From contig JAVUNC010000025.1 of assembly GCA_032173965.1 (NCBI GenBank), positions 14,770,001-14,834,000 on the forward strand: a stretch of DNA of 64,000 nucleotides, in the 5' to 3' direction. Source of the stretch: Sitta carolinensis (taxonomy: Eukaryota; Chordata; Aves; Passeriformes; Sittidae). Positions within the stretch are counted from its first letter, which is position 1. The number at the start of each line of letters is the position of its first letter. The notes under the pieces are model-generated. The model was not told where the DNA came from, searched no databases, and saw only the letters and a program-made list of their open reading frames with translations. A program made the translations under genes and the position numbers. Positions 26,531 through 39,317 of this stretch are shown one piece after another.

Positions 26531-28006
26531 AGCTCGATTTTGCAAGCAATGGCTATAAAGTCAGCAGAGTGTCAGTCCCAAGAGAAATTACACTTTCAGA
26601 TACCCAAAACAGCACTTGGAGCAGCACTGAGCATTAGCATAATCCTACACAACTGTGAAAAGCTGTTTTACAGTAGCCCTTCATGTTTGGCATTTTAAAC
26701 ATTTACAGACACACAGGCTAATTTTTGCTCCTATGATAAATGGCTGAAATTTTGCAAATGGATGACAAGATATATGGCTTTATACACAAAGTAGCCCAAA
26801 GTGAGTCTAAATATTTAAATAACACATGTAAGAAGGCACATATAACACATACACTGATGTTCACTTTATCATCACTAAAAATGACACATTAAACTTATCA
26901 TTACCCTTGTGCTTCAAATATATCATATCTCCTTTGGTTCAGGCAGCATTAAAAGTAGACCTCCAAAAGAGTTATGAGGTTATTTCCCAAAACCAAATAG
27001 GTTCCCAAAAAAAAAAAAAAAGTTTTGGATGATGATTTGAATTATTAGCCCAGGATAACCATGTCAGTGCCATCCTGCCACTGCTTCCTTACAGCAGCAA
27101 CACTTCAAAGGCCAGCAGCCACTGCAGGGGCTACTCAGGTCCTTGACACCCGTGATTCATTGGGTTATCTTAGCATGTCTGTTTTGGATTTGGCTTTACA
27201 GCAGTGTGAAAGAAAACCATAAATTCCTATAAATACATCTGCAAGAACACAGAAGTGTAGAAAAATTGGACGCGCCACCTAGAAATTCCAAAATAGGAAC
27301 ATTAATTTTGAAACATCTGTATAGATGAACATGCCGTTTTCAAACAAGAGGTTTGAATAAATACACAAAAATAAGCACATGACTATGAAACACATTCAAT
27401 TTCCCATCTTAAAAATTTTACACATAAAGCTTTGAAACCACGTAAGCTCACGACCTCATATTATTTCTAAAGGTTCTAACATCCTGCACTATTTGGCACA
27501 AACTTATTTTGTGAAGAAGAAATTAACAGGAGAAAATGTAATCCTTCTAAAGCAAGAGCATATCTTTCAAAATCTGAAGCGCTAAACCTACAGAAAAATC
27601 GAGCAATAAGAACTACATAGATGAACAAAACCAATCCAAGCTCAAGGATTTCAAACAGTACTGTTCTGTTTTCATCATGGAAACATTATGACCACCAAAC
27701 CAATTTTTTAATCATCACTGTAGTCTTAAATTTGCAATTTTATGCTGTTTCTCTGCTTCATGATCAGATACTAGATTCTTGAAAAGTAAGCTTTGTACAG
27801 CTTTAAACAGCACTGTAGTGTGGGCTTGGCTATCACTCTTTATAAACACTGCACTGATGCTGCAAGTACAGTCAAACATCACACGTGATGAATTAAACAC
27901 ACTTTTCTGAGCGGACATCTATTCCTGCCAAATAATTCAGGAATAATACTAAATAGTTTAAACAGACAGAACTCTGGCCTGAATTCAAGAAAAGCAGCAA
28001 GATGTT

Positions 28007-28086
28007 AAAAAAAAAAAAAAAAAATCCCTCAACAGAGCTGCCTTTTCCAGACAAAGGGCTTTTTTTTTTTATTTTTTTTTTTTTTT
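28007..28086. repeat. A-run/T-run inverted repeat
   Basis: A18 at 28007-28024 is followed, after a 35-base spacer, by T11-A-T15 at 28060-28086. Any transcript through it could pair the two runs into a long A:U hairpin. It directly abuts the CpG/GATA block starting near 28090. Homopolymer lengths are prone to sequencing error. Confidence 0.85.
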
Positions 28087-28089
28087 CCT

Positions 28090-28262
28090 CTTGGCACAGA
28101 GGCTTGGGATTGGAGCCAAGGTGCTACTTATCAGCTGTTTGACATCAGGGGAGGGCTGCGTGCGTCACTGGAGCCGTGGGGACCCTCGGCTTATGGCACA
28201 CACCATGTGGCTCTTATCTTATCAGCTTGCAGGGTCTGGCACTTCAACCTCTGCAGCATGAA
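28090..28262. promoter_or_regulatory. Candidate regulatory element with GATA, E-box and CRE-like sites
   Basis: On the minus strand the block contains CAGCTGATAAG (an E-box overlapping a GATA site; + strand CTTATCAGCTG at 28127-28137) and GCTGATAAGATAAGAGCC (two more GATA words). It also has CAGTGACGCACGCAG, a CRE/AP-1-like site. It holds four CpGs in about 170 bp and no repeat signature. Such clustering is common in tissue-specific enhancers or promoters. Function is inferred from motifs only. Confidence 0.4.
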
Positions 28263-28280
28263 GAGAAAAGAGAGAAAAAA

Positions 28281-28326
28281 AAATATACATATATATATAT
28301 AAAAAACAGGAAGGAAGGAAGGAAGG
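28281..28326. repeat. (AT)n and (GGAA)n microsatellite
   Basis: An interrupted AT tract with a TATACATATATATATATATA core runs into AAAAAACA and then four GGAA tetramers. It separates the motif block at 28090-28262 from the open frame ending at a donor site at 28590. Confidence 0.9.
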
Positions 28327-28422
28327 TGTGTATAACTGGGAGGGAGGAGGTCAAATGGGACCGGTGAGGCAGGCTGGACTGCAGGACAGATATTCTATTT
28401 TGGCCTCTGGTGCTGTGTATGG

Positions 28423-28590
28423 GTGCAGAAAATCCCTACAGAAATTCTCCTGCTTTGCCCAAGCACTCACAGAAGAAAGGAACTTCTTGCCCAGGTTCAG
28501 GTTTGTGTTGGAGGGACAAAGCTCCCTTTCACATGCAAGGGCTGCCAGAGAAATGAGGAATATGATATTCTCATGGAAAAGCTTATCAAG
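28423..28590 (+). other. Open frame ending at a consensus splice donor (possible antisense exon)
   Basis: On the + strand, opposite to PDE10A, an ATG at 28423 opens a 56-codon frame (starting MQKIPTEILLLCPS, with a CKGCQRNEEYD segment). It runs exactly in phase 0 into AAG|GTAAGC at 28590/28591, a strong donor match. The encoded peptide is unknown to me. A promoter-like block lies just upstream. No partner exon was found, so this may be chance; a first exon of an antisense lncRNA or small gene is the alternative. Confidence 0.2.
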
Positions 28591-28699
28591 GTAAGCGTGT
28601 CCTTCAGGAAACCTGTGAACGGGTGCAGTTCCTTACTGCAAACAAGGTTTAAACAGCCCAGATTATTTCCCCAAATGCACAGCTTCAGCAGGACTTAAC

Positions 28700-31600
28700 A
28701 GCTTTTGCTATTTATTATAGGAAATTATTCTCAGGACCAAATGAGCCTTAGGGTACAGCACAACTCCAAGCTTAAAACTTGATTGCACAAATGATCCTTT
28801 GTATTTAGTGTTTAGAAAAACATTCACCGCAGAAGATAATCCTCAAGTAAAGCATCTGCTATCCAAGGTTCATTCCAACTGAAAAAATAATATAATTACT
28901 CAGAAAAATATTATTTGTCTTACCCTACGCTTCCTACACAATGTGTATGAATCAGACAGCAAAAGAAAAAGTCACCTCCTTCAGATTAATTTCCTTAACC
29001 TATTCTACCTCTAAAGATGCATCACGGGATATAAATTGCAGGAGAACACGAAAAGCTGTTAAAGTTATCTGTGGAAATTAGTAGGTTTGCACCCTTGAGC
29101 AATCTTTATAATTATTTCCATGTATTTCCATACAAATACTTTTTGTCTTATATTGCAGTGACCACACTAACCTCAGTAGAGGACAAAAAAAAAAAAAAAA
29201 AAGCTCAGTTCTTGCACAGAAACCTTGCTTGCTAAGGATTTAGCAGAGTTATGGGAAGATCTGCTAGCTGAGGCACAGATTGTTGTGAGTTCCATTCACT
29301 TTAATGAAGATTCAAGTTCTGTTACTTCAAAACTCTCTTCTCATCAACTGCATCATCAAAAATGGCAATGTTGTGCTGCACGAAGGCACACTGTGCCTCA
29401 AGTGTAATTTCTCCTGTTGTGTCAGCTTCGTGACCCACGACAGAACTGTGCAGTCAGTGGGACAATCACTCACCTGAAGAGGCAGTTCCAGTATTAGTTC
29501 ACTTTCTTCTCCAAATACAACCCACTTTTTAGGTAAATACCAATAATGTATTCTTACGTAAAACTCAACAAAAATATATGACTAAGGATCCTATAATTTT
29601 TTTTAAAAAAACTGTCTATAGACTGAAATACATAATCACTAGTTTGCTATGAAAATCTACAAAATTGCCACAATGTAACTTTTTAATTCATATTTTTCTT
29701 TTCTTATCTTTTACTTTATTTTGGTCAGAGAGGTTGCTGCTTTATCAGGCTTAGGAGGCAGAGAAAGAAAAAATAAATGAGAAGCCTGAAGAGAAGCATC
29801 AGCTGTAGACACCATGCTGCATTTTAACTTTATGGATGAATTTCTGCACTTGGAAGAAGCCACCATTGCACTCATCTCAAAGGCCTGTGCATGGTGACTG
29901 GGACACTGGATTGGTGGCTTGAAGGGTGTGCTGGTCCCCCCTTGAGTTAAATGATCAACATAGAAGTCATTGGTGGGGATCAAGGATAACTCCATGTGGG
30001 ATCATGCCTTCCCATGAGGCCCATGACTTACAGAAGTTATGTTTCTTAGAGTAAACTCTCAAAGAAAAGTCTCTAGACAAACATTCCTTATGCAAAGGGA
30101 GAAAGTGATTAGCATTAGCAAAGCAACTCGATTAACAGTCCTCTGTTAATTGCATTAATTACTTTCATTATGCAGGAACATTTGTTCTACCTGATTCCTT
30201 GGAATTCTCTGTTATGTTTTGCCAGTTTTATTGACAAGCTTTTGTCCTGAAGCTCCAGTACAACTACAAAACATCACCCAGTACCTCACTGGATGCACAC
30301 AGCTGATAATACCACCCTAATTAAAATTACTGGGCTGCTCACTTCAGAGGCAAAGTACAACGTTAAAATTCACTCATTGAACTTTTCTGAAAAGCACACA
30401 GGGATTATACTGTTCATAGTGCTCTGTTGACTGAGAGTTTAAGATTTATCCAGAACACTAGAACACTCATCTCTGCAAGGAGGCTTGCTGCCTGACACAG
30501 GTACATGAACATTCCCAGACCTAGCACACCAGAAAAGGCTTTTTTTTTTTTTTTGTTCATAAACCTGTCAGCAGATTTTCCAGTAGGCTCCAATTTTTCA
30601 GTGGAAAAAAACATGAGATTATGCTTACAGAATAAAATTTTTGCTCAGAAAATGTTTTCTGTGCTGAAGCCTAGAAGTCAAAACCTGCAAACACGTCCAA
30701 TTTTAAGTACAACTGACTTCAGAAGGCATATTCACATACCTAAGAAATTTCAGAGTTACTCCCACACACAAATGTCTACAGCAGCACTGAAATAGTGAAA
30801 GGGATCAAAACTGTTTTACAAAGATGACTCTTCATCTACAAGTTTTAAAATAAGAAATCCTGCAAGCTTTCAAAAGTATTTTTAAATCGGAAATTCAAGA
30901 ACTTCACCTTGCGAACCTAGCCATGAAAGTGCAACATTGTAGTTCTGTAGTAAAATAACAAGGGGTTTGGGTTTTTTTTTTTTTTGTTTGTTTGTGTTTT
31001 AAAAGCAGGCTCACTCTTAGAGGAAACACATGAGATTCCTTAGGTTTTATTTCTTATTCAGGCCCTTTCTCATGAATCAGGCAGGGGCAGATAATCCCAA
31101 AGGTATTTGGATTTTTCTCTGGAAGGTGTGGGTTCCCTGGCACTGCAGCTCTGCCCCTCTGCTCTCCAGACTGACAGGAAAGCAGGGACAGCACCAGGCT
31201 TGGAGAGGTGTCAGCCTTCCAGCCACTAAATGAAACTAAATAACCCTTAGCCTTTCAGACCTGAAATTTCTGCTGGTTTGCCTTTGGTTTGTGGGATGTT
31301 TCTTTAAGCTGCATGACAATTAGGTAGAAGCAATCAACAGATTGGTCCTGCATTTTTCAAGCAGTAACCCCAGGCTCAAGTGTCTGTGGTTTATTCAAAG
31401 GATTTCAAGGCAAGCCACAAGTGCCTGTAGCTGGGAACATTTGAAGAGTGTCAGGATGATCCTTTCCAATGTGTTGACAACCTTGAGAAAGCAGCAGTTA
31501 ACTCCTCAGATTGCAGGTCTGGTGAGGACAAATGTGCATGGAGTGGTTATGGCAGAGAGATGTCTGGAATCGCTTTGGCCTCTCTAAGTCACACCAGTGA

Positions 31601-34600
31601 CTCGAGTCCTGCAAGTCAGGCAAGCCCCAAGGAGCCCCCAGAAATTCATGGAAACTTTTTGTGGATGCTTCAGGCTGGTCACAGCCTTGACTTCACATGC
31701 CAGCTCATTCATCCACCCAGCCCTGTACAGATAGATCTATTCCTGCCTATTTTAAGGGGCAAACAGAGCTTGGATATTTGGGAAATGTGGAAAAGCTGCC
31801 AGCAGAAGAGCCTGGTAAAAGGGGGCAAAGTAAACATATAACTTAGTAGCTCCTTGGGAGTTTAGCCATAGGTTGGAATGGATTTTAGTGTCTGGAATAC
31901 TGAGGAACTAAGAGAGAGAGCCATATTTCTACTGTGTGCAGGCATTTTTACACATATAATGTGTAAAAATGAACACGAATCAAATTTTGAAAAAATTTAA
32001 ATGGTGACTCAAATGAAACACACCAAAGATAACTGTTTGTAAATACAGCTCAAATATACAGCGTGTTGTCTGCCTAATTCTAAAAACTCACTCGTTTGAG
32101 ATTTATCTTGGCTCATCATCCACATTATGAAACGATTTAAGGAGCCACAAGAAAACCCTCTCTGAATCCTGCCTTCACAATTCTATCAATGCAACAGAGA
32201 ACACAGCAAATACAAGAACTTGAGGAGGCAAGGAGAATTAATTGATGTAGTATGAGCAAAGGCCAGACCCTCAGAATGCACAAACAGCTTTTACCTTCAG
32301 CCAAGCTGTACACCCTCTCCTCCCCAGGCCCAAAATGTTAATGCAACACACATACTGCAAACTGTGCTTTATTCAAAACAGCTCAGTTTGAGCTTAGAGA
32401 GTATCAGGAATAATTTTCAATTCCAAGTCAAGGCTGACTCCAGCCTCCAGCAAGGAATGGAAAGCCACTTGTTACACATATCTAAGTTTATTAAGGACTA
32501 AGCATATGTGCTTAGCTACACTTAGAGACTTTCAGACTCCTTTTAATCAACCTTCTCCTACACAAATGTTCCCACTTGAATACAAAAAAATTATCACCTG
32601 CAGCACATGTTGAGAGACAAAGGTTATGCCTAAATAAAACTGTCTTGTTTTACGATTTTTAATAATTAAGAGGAAATGTACATAAAGTTATACTTTTACC
32701 TAGTCTGTATTTGACAGCAATTATGTTTCAGTTTGCATTCTTCAGGTGTTCTATTAATTAACCCTATGACCCACTACTAATAACACTTGCAAAAAAAAAT
32801 AAGGTATAGAAATTAAAACAAACAGTAGCATAAAATAGGGAAAAAAAAATCTATCATTGCTATTTTGTGGATGTGCCTGTGTGGATGTCTCATCATTAAC
32901 AGGATAATTAAACAAATTTAGCTTTGATAAATACAAAGTTGGAGTCTATCTTGACAGCAGTGCTGTTCCAGTGTCTGAAATAAATTACAGTGAAGCAACA
33001 TAACCACAGAAACCACATTCTTGAGGCCACAATTTCTTCTGTTCATACTTTTGAATAATAAATAATTACAGCCTCAAACTCACATGTTCTCCACATACTC
33101 ATACCATATTTTTACCTTCACCTCAATGTTCAGTCCCCAAGTCCCAAAATCAAACATTTTAAATTCCAAATAAATTTTCTGCTCTGATCCACAGATTTGA
33201 ATCAGGATGTAACAATCCACAGTCCCATACAGAAACACAACTGGCCCACACTTGTTGAAAAAAATTGCCAACAGATCACCAGAAACTGAGAAGGAATGCT
33301 ATTTAAATAATTATTCAAAACATAAAACAAGAGCTCAAGTGAAGTTTCCACATTAAAGAAGGAAGAAAAGTTGTATTACGAAGAAATTAATTAAAACAAA
33401 CACAGTAACTTCTGATGTCACATGCTGTCAATATTCACAGTGGGGTCTCTGCAGCAAGTGGCAGCATTAGTAAAACTCAAATCCCCAAAAGGAATGCAAT
33501 TCTTCATCCTCTAGCTAGGAGTGAGGTGAGAGCTGCTAGAGGAAAGCAGTAACCCTTCAGGATCTGCTCATGTGAGGAAAAAGCCTTCCAATTAACATTT
33601 CAAATTAAAAGCTGCAACATTATTTAATTAAAATAAGGTGGCTATTTGGCTCAGAGGCCTTGCAGAAGGAGAGGGCAGGAGCACTTAGGACACAGTGAGT
33701 GAGAAACAAACCCTCCAGCCAGCAGGAGGATCCAGGGGTTTCAAGCCTTTTGGGGGAGATGAAATTATTTTCAACTCATTAACTTGAAATTAGATCCCCG
33801 ACTGACAATTTGGAAGATTACTTGTGTCAGAAAAAGCCTTTTTCTGTTAATTGCAATTTTCACTCTTCAAGACAAGTTTATCAAAAAAATTTGCAACCTC
33901 CAAAGACCAGCCTTACAGATGAGTAGCTCAATTCGTTTCAGAAATGGTAAAATAAAATACACTTGGCTTTGGAAGAGAGGGAGAAGGTAGCAGACACCCA
34001 AAAAAAACCCAAACCATCACTAACAATACTGTCAAAATTAACAGTACCTCAAGTGCTCAAATGAAAGATTAGCAAAACAAGCTCCAGGCAGATCTCCACT
34101 ACTGAGAATCTCATCTGCATTTAATCAAGTTGGTTTGAAAAAAAAAAAAATTTACATGTACACAATGCTTTCTGTAAGACCTCAAATAACTAATCAAAAA
34201 GGTAACTTAATTTTAGACCCTGCTAGCATGATGGTATCCTTTTTTAATGCCTGATTGTGAGATGTGAAACAGGAAAATACAAGTTTATTGAAACATGTAA
34301 ACAGCAGACCCTCTCTGGCTACTCACTTTATATGCCTAATAATTCTTGAAAGGGAATCTGCACATAAAATAGTTTACAAACTGTGTGTAGTGGTCAGACC
34401 TAAAACACTTCAGCAGCATATCCTTAGTAATTCCAAGCTTTGACATTCGACAAAATTCTGCTTAAACTAAAAAAAAGATAAAAAATAAAAAATTCAAAGG
34501 TCACTGTCATTCTTCTGTGTTTTTCATTTTCTTCAGAAAACTGTAGTAATGAAAGTCCCAAAATAGCCACTCTCAGGCACAGAAAAGCCTGGGAATTGCT

Positions 34601-37600
34601 TACCTAAAGAGCACTAAGCTTTACAGGGCAATGAGCATTTTAACCAAAATCTCCGAGTGGAAACCATGATGAAGCCTTAATTACATTTTTGTTAATAAAA
34701 ATAGATTTGTTCTAGAGAAAAATTCCATTTCCCCTTCTGACATCGTTTTCCCATGAGATCTTGAGGAAGTTCTAAAGGGCAAACCACTCAGCAGGAACCA
34801 GCAATCCCACATGTCCTGTCCTGGTACCCATCAGAGGCTCCCTCAGCCCCTCTGTCAGGAGGGACACTCTGTTTTCCATTTAGGTTCATTTTGTGCTATG
34901 AAAACAATTAAAAAAAATTAAACAGAATTCTGAGGAGAGACACCCTAGCACAGAGAAACAGGACATTTGTGGCTATATCTCACAATGTGGATTTAAATGC
35001 CTCCATTTTCCACCTGTAAAATGGCCTTTGTGTTAAAAGGCAATAGTAGCAGACCAGAAAAATGTGTTTAAGTACCACCAAAGAGGCTGAAAACATGAAG
35101 GAAAATTAAAAAACAAACTTGATACGCAGTCATACAGGTGCTACTGTGCAATTATCATCATAAAAATATCATGGGATCTCTGAAGCCTGTTAGAAGGCAG
35201 TTCTGGAGCACACTGACAACACAGGCTGGGAATTCTGAGAAATGGTAGACAAGTTCTAGCAAGAGAGAAGCAGCTGAGGCTCTGACTAGTAGATCTGCCC
35301 TCCTCTTGAATTAGCTCTGAATGGAGTATGCTGATTTAGTTTGCACAGATGCATGTATCATTTAAGCTTTAAAGTAGCTATCTGTGAAAAGTGATTAAAA
35401 TTCTCTCCAAAATATCACCGAAGGATGGATTAGCACAGCACTAACACATGGAAAAGAAAACAAAGAGGAATTTCGTACGTGCATCTAGTACAGTAACTCT
35501 GGACAACCAAAGGAGACCAATTACAAATGTTTATAGTTCCTCTGCTCCAGTGGTACAGTCAACAGCACGAGATCCAGTCCAAGTAAAACATAAGCTTACA
35601 AAAACCTTGCATTAATACTCTTGTTAATAAGGCTGAGCAAAACATTGCTCGTGTGTAGTAGCAGCACCATTTTTTTGTTACAAGCTGCCAAACGTATAAT
35701 ACTAAAATTTCAAGAACTTCTGTAGATCCATCTGTTAGTCCAGAAAACACTGCCTCTAACCCTGCACTAGATGAGATGTGCAGCAGTGCCCCTGGCAGGG
35801 GCAAACTGCCACTGAGCGTGGAATTTGATGTGTAATCTTAGTGGCAACGTCTAGAAGCATTTATTCACTTATCACAGAATAACCAGAAACACTAAAAAAC
35901 ATCTCTGAAAGGCATCTATCTTCTACATCCCCCATCTACCCACCTCTTGTTTTAAAGTGGTGCAGGCTGCACTCCTCTTGGGTCTGTTTATCAATGCACA
36001 ATAGATCTTTTTCTCTCACAGCTATGTGATGCTCACTGTCCCCCAGGAACACAAGAATAACTATTCCTGTAGTAGTGGAGTCACTCAACTGCTCACAGCA
36101 CTCAGATCACTTCTGATAGCTCAACAAAAAAGAAAGTATGACCTTTGCTTAAAAAAAAAAAAAAAAACAAAAAAAACCCCAAAAAAACACCCCTATGAAA
36201 TAAAAAAAATATGATCTTAAAAATAAAGAACTCTTTTAAAATAAAATTTCTATCCTGCTCTCACATCTGTACACACAGAATATGACCACAAGAAAATATT
36301 ATGAAATTTCAGGCATAATATCCAAAGTATGGAAATTTATTTTTCATCTGGTCTGCATAATATCATCTTGCCTACATACTTTCTCATATCCCTAATTTTT
36401 TTTCTCATACATTTGATACTGTTGCTGTAAGTTTATGAAAGATAGTATTATAAACTGAAACACCAGCAGCATTCATAGCTGACCAGAGCAGTATCTGAAA
36501 TCAATAAACTGGTAAAAAAGAACATTGCACAATCCCCTCAATTATTAAACATTTTGGATTAGATCAATTTTAAAATAATAGGCATGGGGCTTATTTTCAC
36601 AGCTGGATTTGCCTTATATTTTATCATCTATCTCAGGAGTGCACTAAAATCCCCCTGGAGGAACCTCTATAAAGCATCGAATGTTACTCTGGGAGCAAAA
36701 CTTACAAAAGGAACAGAACTCCCTGGACTGGACAAACCTACAGAGGAAAAAAAAAAAACCACCAGTTGCATCATCCCTCTAATACAAATAACACTAATTA
36801 ATTCTACTGTGCTACTCCTGAGCACACACTGAACAGAGAATTGTGTTCAGAGGATTTACTTTCCTGCCAATCTTTTCTGCCTTTAGCCAACAAGCAGAAC
36901 TGGAATAAGGAATTTAAAGTTTCTTAGTCAACATTTAAAGCTGTTGCCATTGTCAGGCTGATGATGCTAATTTGTGGTATTCTCACCAACCTGCCAGATT
37001 CCAGCTGTTGTCTTAGTCAAAACCTGAGTTTTCCAACAACCAAGGATTGCAGCTGCTCAGAATGGGTCAGCAGGGATTTGCACCACCACAAACATTACTC
37101 ATCTGGTCCTGCCCTGATCACACTTCTTTGGCCAAGATGCAGGGTCAGGCCTGCCTGAGATTTGAGACATACAAATTTAAGATTTTTTTTTTCCCTGCCC
37201 TATCTTCAAGAAAAATAATATTTCCCATTCAATTTTTAAAAATTTATTTGTGATTCTCACCACACATGGATCCAACATGGCAAAGCCTACTTCTTCTGGA
37301 TACTCTGATAATTAGCCTTTGAAATAAAGGCCATGAATTAGAACTTAAGATGTTCACTAAGTTACTGCTCTCATCTATCATCCTACCTCTGAAAAAAAAT
37401 AAAAAAAATCAAGAAAGTATTATTTATTTCAAATACTTTTACTTTAAACAATTGAGAAACAGTTTCTACACAACACATCTGTCAGCCACTGCATGTAACA
37501 GGTGTAACCATAAAGATGAGAAAATGCTGCTTTTGATGTGCAAACAGCTGAAGTGCTGCCTGATTTAAACATCCCAAACTGGAATTATTATTGTTTAGCA

Positions 37601-38240
37601 AACACTTTGACATGAAGTACCTTCAACAGAGCCCCAGAACATATGGGAAATGACTACTGAATGTTTAACATTTCATTGATATTTATTATTGGGAATACTC
37701 CCATATATTAGTTTCCAATGGGAATCTTTGCCAAAAAACACATAATTGTCCATTTCTCCAGCTCTTATTAACTCCTGTTTGGATTGCTGATTTCTTCCTC
37801 TCCTTTCAACAAGTTTCTCTCCAAAAACACAATCGAGCTGTCCTGCTCCCTGAGCTTGCAGCCCTCCACTGCTTCTCCTTTCTCCTCCAGAATTTCTTTC
37901 CTGTCATTCTGGCTTTCCAGAACACCACTCCCTCTCCTTGCAGTGTTGAACCATCTCTGCACAGTACAGCACAGTAAACTCTCCTGGAGAAGTGGAAGCA
38001 TTTGCTCATGAGCAAGTGGAGAAGCTTACAAGAAGCTGACAGCTTTTTCTTTTAAAACACAGAAGTGTTTTAAGCACAGAGACAGCACAAACAGGTTACA
38101 CTCTCCATGGCTCCAGGGTACAGACACATGAACTGCACAGAGAACAGGCAAGAGGACACCCAGCAACTGGAGCCAGTTTCCTGCAAGAAGAGGTCCAACA
38201 GATGGGTACCAAGACAGGGATGAATAGTACACAGCCACGG
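28700..38240. other. Unique AT-rich intron stretch
   Basis: No exon or recognisable transposon was found. It holds A/T homopolymers (29188-29201, 30539-30554, 36150-36166), a homeodomain-word-rich segment near 30100-30185, and a GC-richer patch at 31050-31850 with incidental ORFs. Nothing else was supportable. Confidence 0.6.
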
Positions 38241-38248
38241 CACAACAC

Positions 38249-38405
38249 TGATGGACTGATCCCTCAATTCCATCTCAGCCATTTCAACATTCAACAGCAC
38301 TCCTGCCTCTGATATTCTGCTAGGCTGATGGACTGATGATTCCCTCAATTCATCTCAGCCATTTCAACATTCAACAGCACTCCTGCCTCTGATATTCTGC
38401 TAGGT
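38249..38405. repeat. Tandem duplication, two copies of 77-80 bp
   Basis: Two adjacent copies start TGATGGACTGAT at 38249 and 38326 and share CATCTCAGCCATTTCAACAT and a tail ending GATATTCTGCTAGG. The second copy has GATGATTCC in place of GATCC and lacks one C, so it is 3 bases longer. The remainder is identical, so the duplication is recent. Confidence 0.97.
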
Positions 38406-39296
38406 TATCACATTCTCTCAGAGGCACAAGAGAAAGCAAGCCATGCAATGGATCCAGCCACTTCAGCTGAAGATCTTCTCATCAGCATTACAAGGGTTCC
38501 CACGTTCAAAAGCTGCATGACTACAAGCTTACAGTGTCCTCTGCACCTCCAAGGCTTTCAAGTTTCTCAGAAGAAATAACAATTTATTCATTAATCTCCA
38601 CATAAAAGTAGAGAACTGTCAGTGATGCAAGTGACGGGTCAGTCAAGTGAGTAGGCAAAGCTCTCTTGTCTACAGGGAGGAAGAAAAGTGTGCAAGGACA
38701 GAAATCACTTTTGGACTGAAAAAGTTTCAAGGCCATTTGTTAATTTTATCTGCCTTTTTTTTTTTTCTGAAGTGGAAAAACATGAAGAAGCAAACCCTGT
38801 ATAGCGAATTTTGAAATACACCTTTCACTGACCTCGCAGAAATTGAAAGAGAAAAATTTATAAATTCCAAAGCCATTGAATTTCTCCTGCAAACAGCAAG
38901 AACTGAACCCTCTTCAGGCAAAATAAAACCCAAACCTGTCAGTCACAAATACGTCAGTGAGGCACTCTTAACAAAGTTATCTCATTTTAAATCCCACAGT
39001 CACTCCAAGGTATGCCAAAAATTTTAATCCCAGAAAAGCAGATGATTCACACCATTCAGCTGACCAGCTCTACTCCTCTCAAAGGAGCTAACCTTGCTCT
39101 TCACACAGATCCAGGTAACTTCTCTCTGGGAGAGACCACAGCTATGAATGCAGTAACTCAGCAACACATCTTTTCTCCTCACATGGAAGACTGACTTTTC
39201 CATCCAGTAAAGATCTTTCTGGCCCTATGGATTGTTTGGTTGTTTTTTTTATTTTCTTTTTATTAGCATTTTGCCCTTTGCACCTCACTTGGTCCT

Positions 39297-39317
39297 TTTT
39301 TTTTTTTTTTTTTTTTT
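39297..39317. repeat. T homopolymer in T-rich tract
   Basis: A run of about 21 T residues within a T-rich stretch at 39240-39345. On the minus strand this is an A-run. No polyadenylation signal or source element was recognised next to it. Confidence 0.85.

Noticed and set aside
27266..27290. GCGCCACCTAG, partly like a CTCF site
   Set aside because: Only about nine of the twelve core positions fit and the conserved TGG end is missing.
28573..28590. ATG GAA AAG CTT on the + strand, resembling the MEKL start of a rodent PDE10A leader
   Set aside because: It is on the opposite strand to the PDE10A exon and continues ATC AAG rather than TAT G; coincidence.
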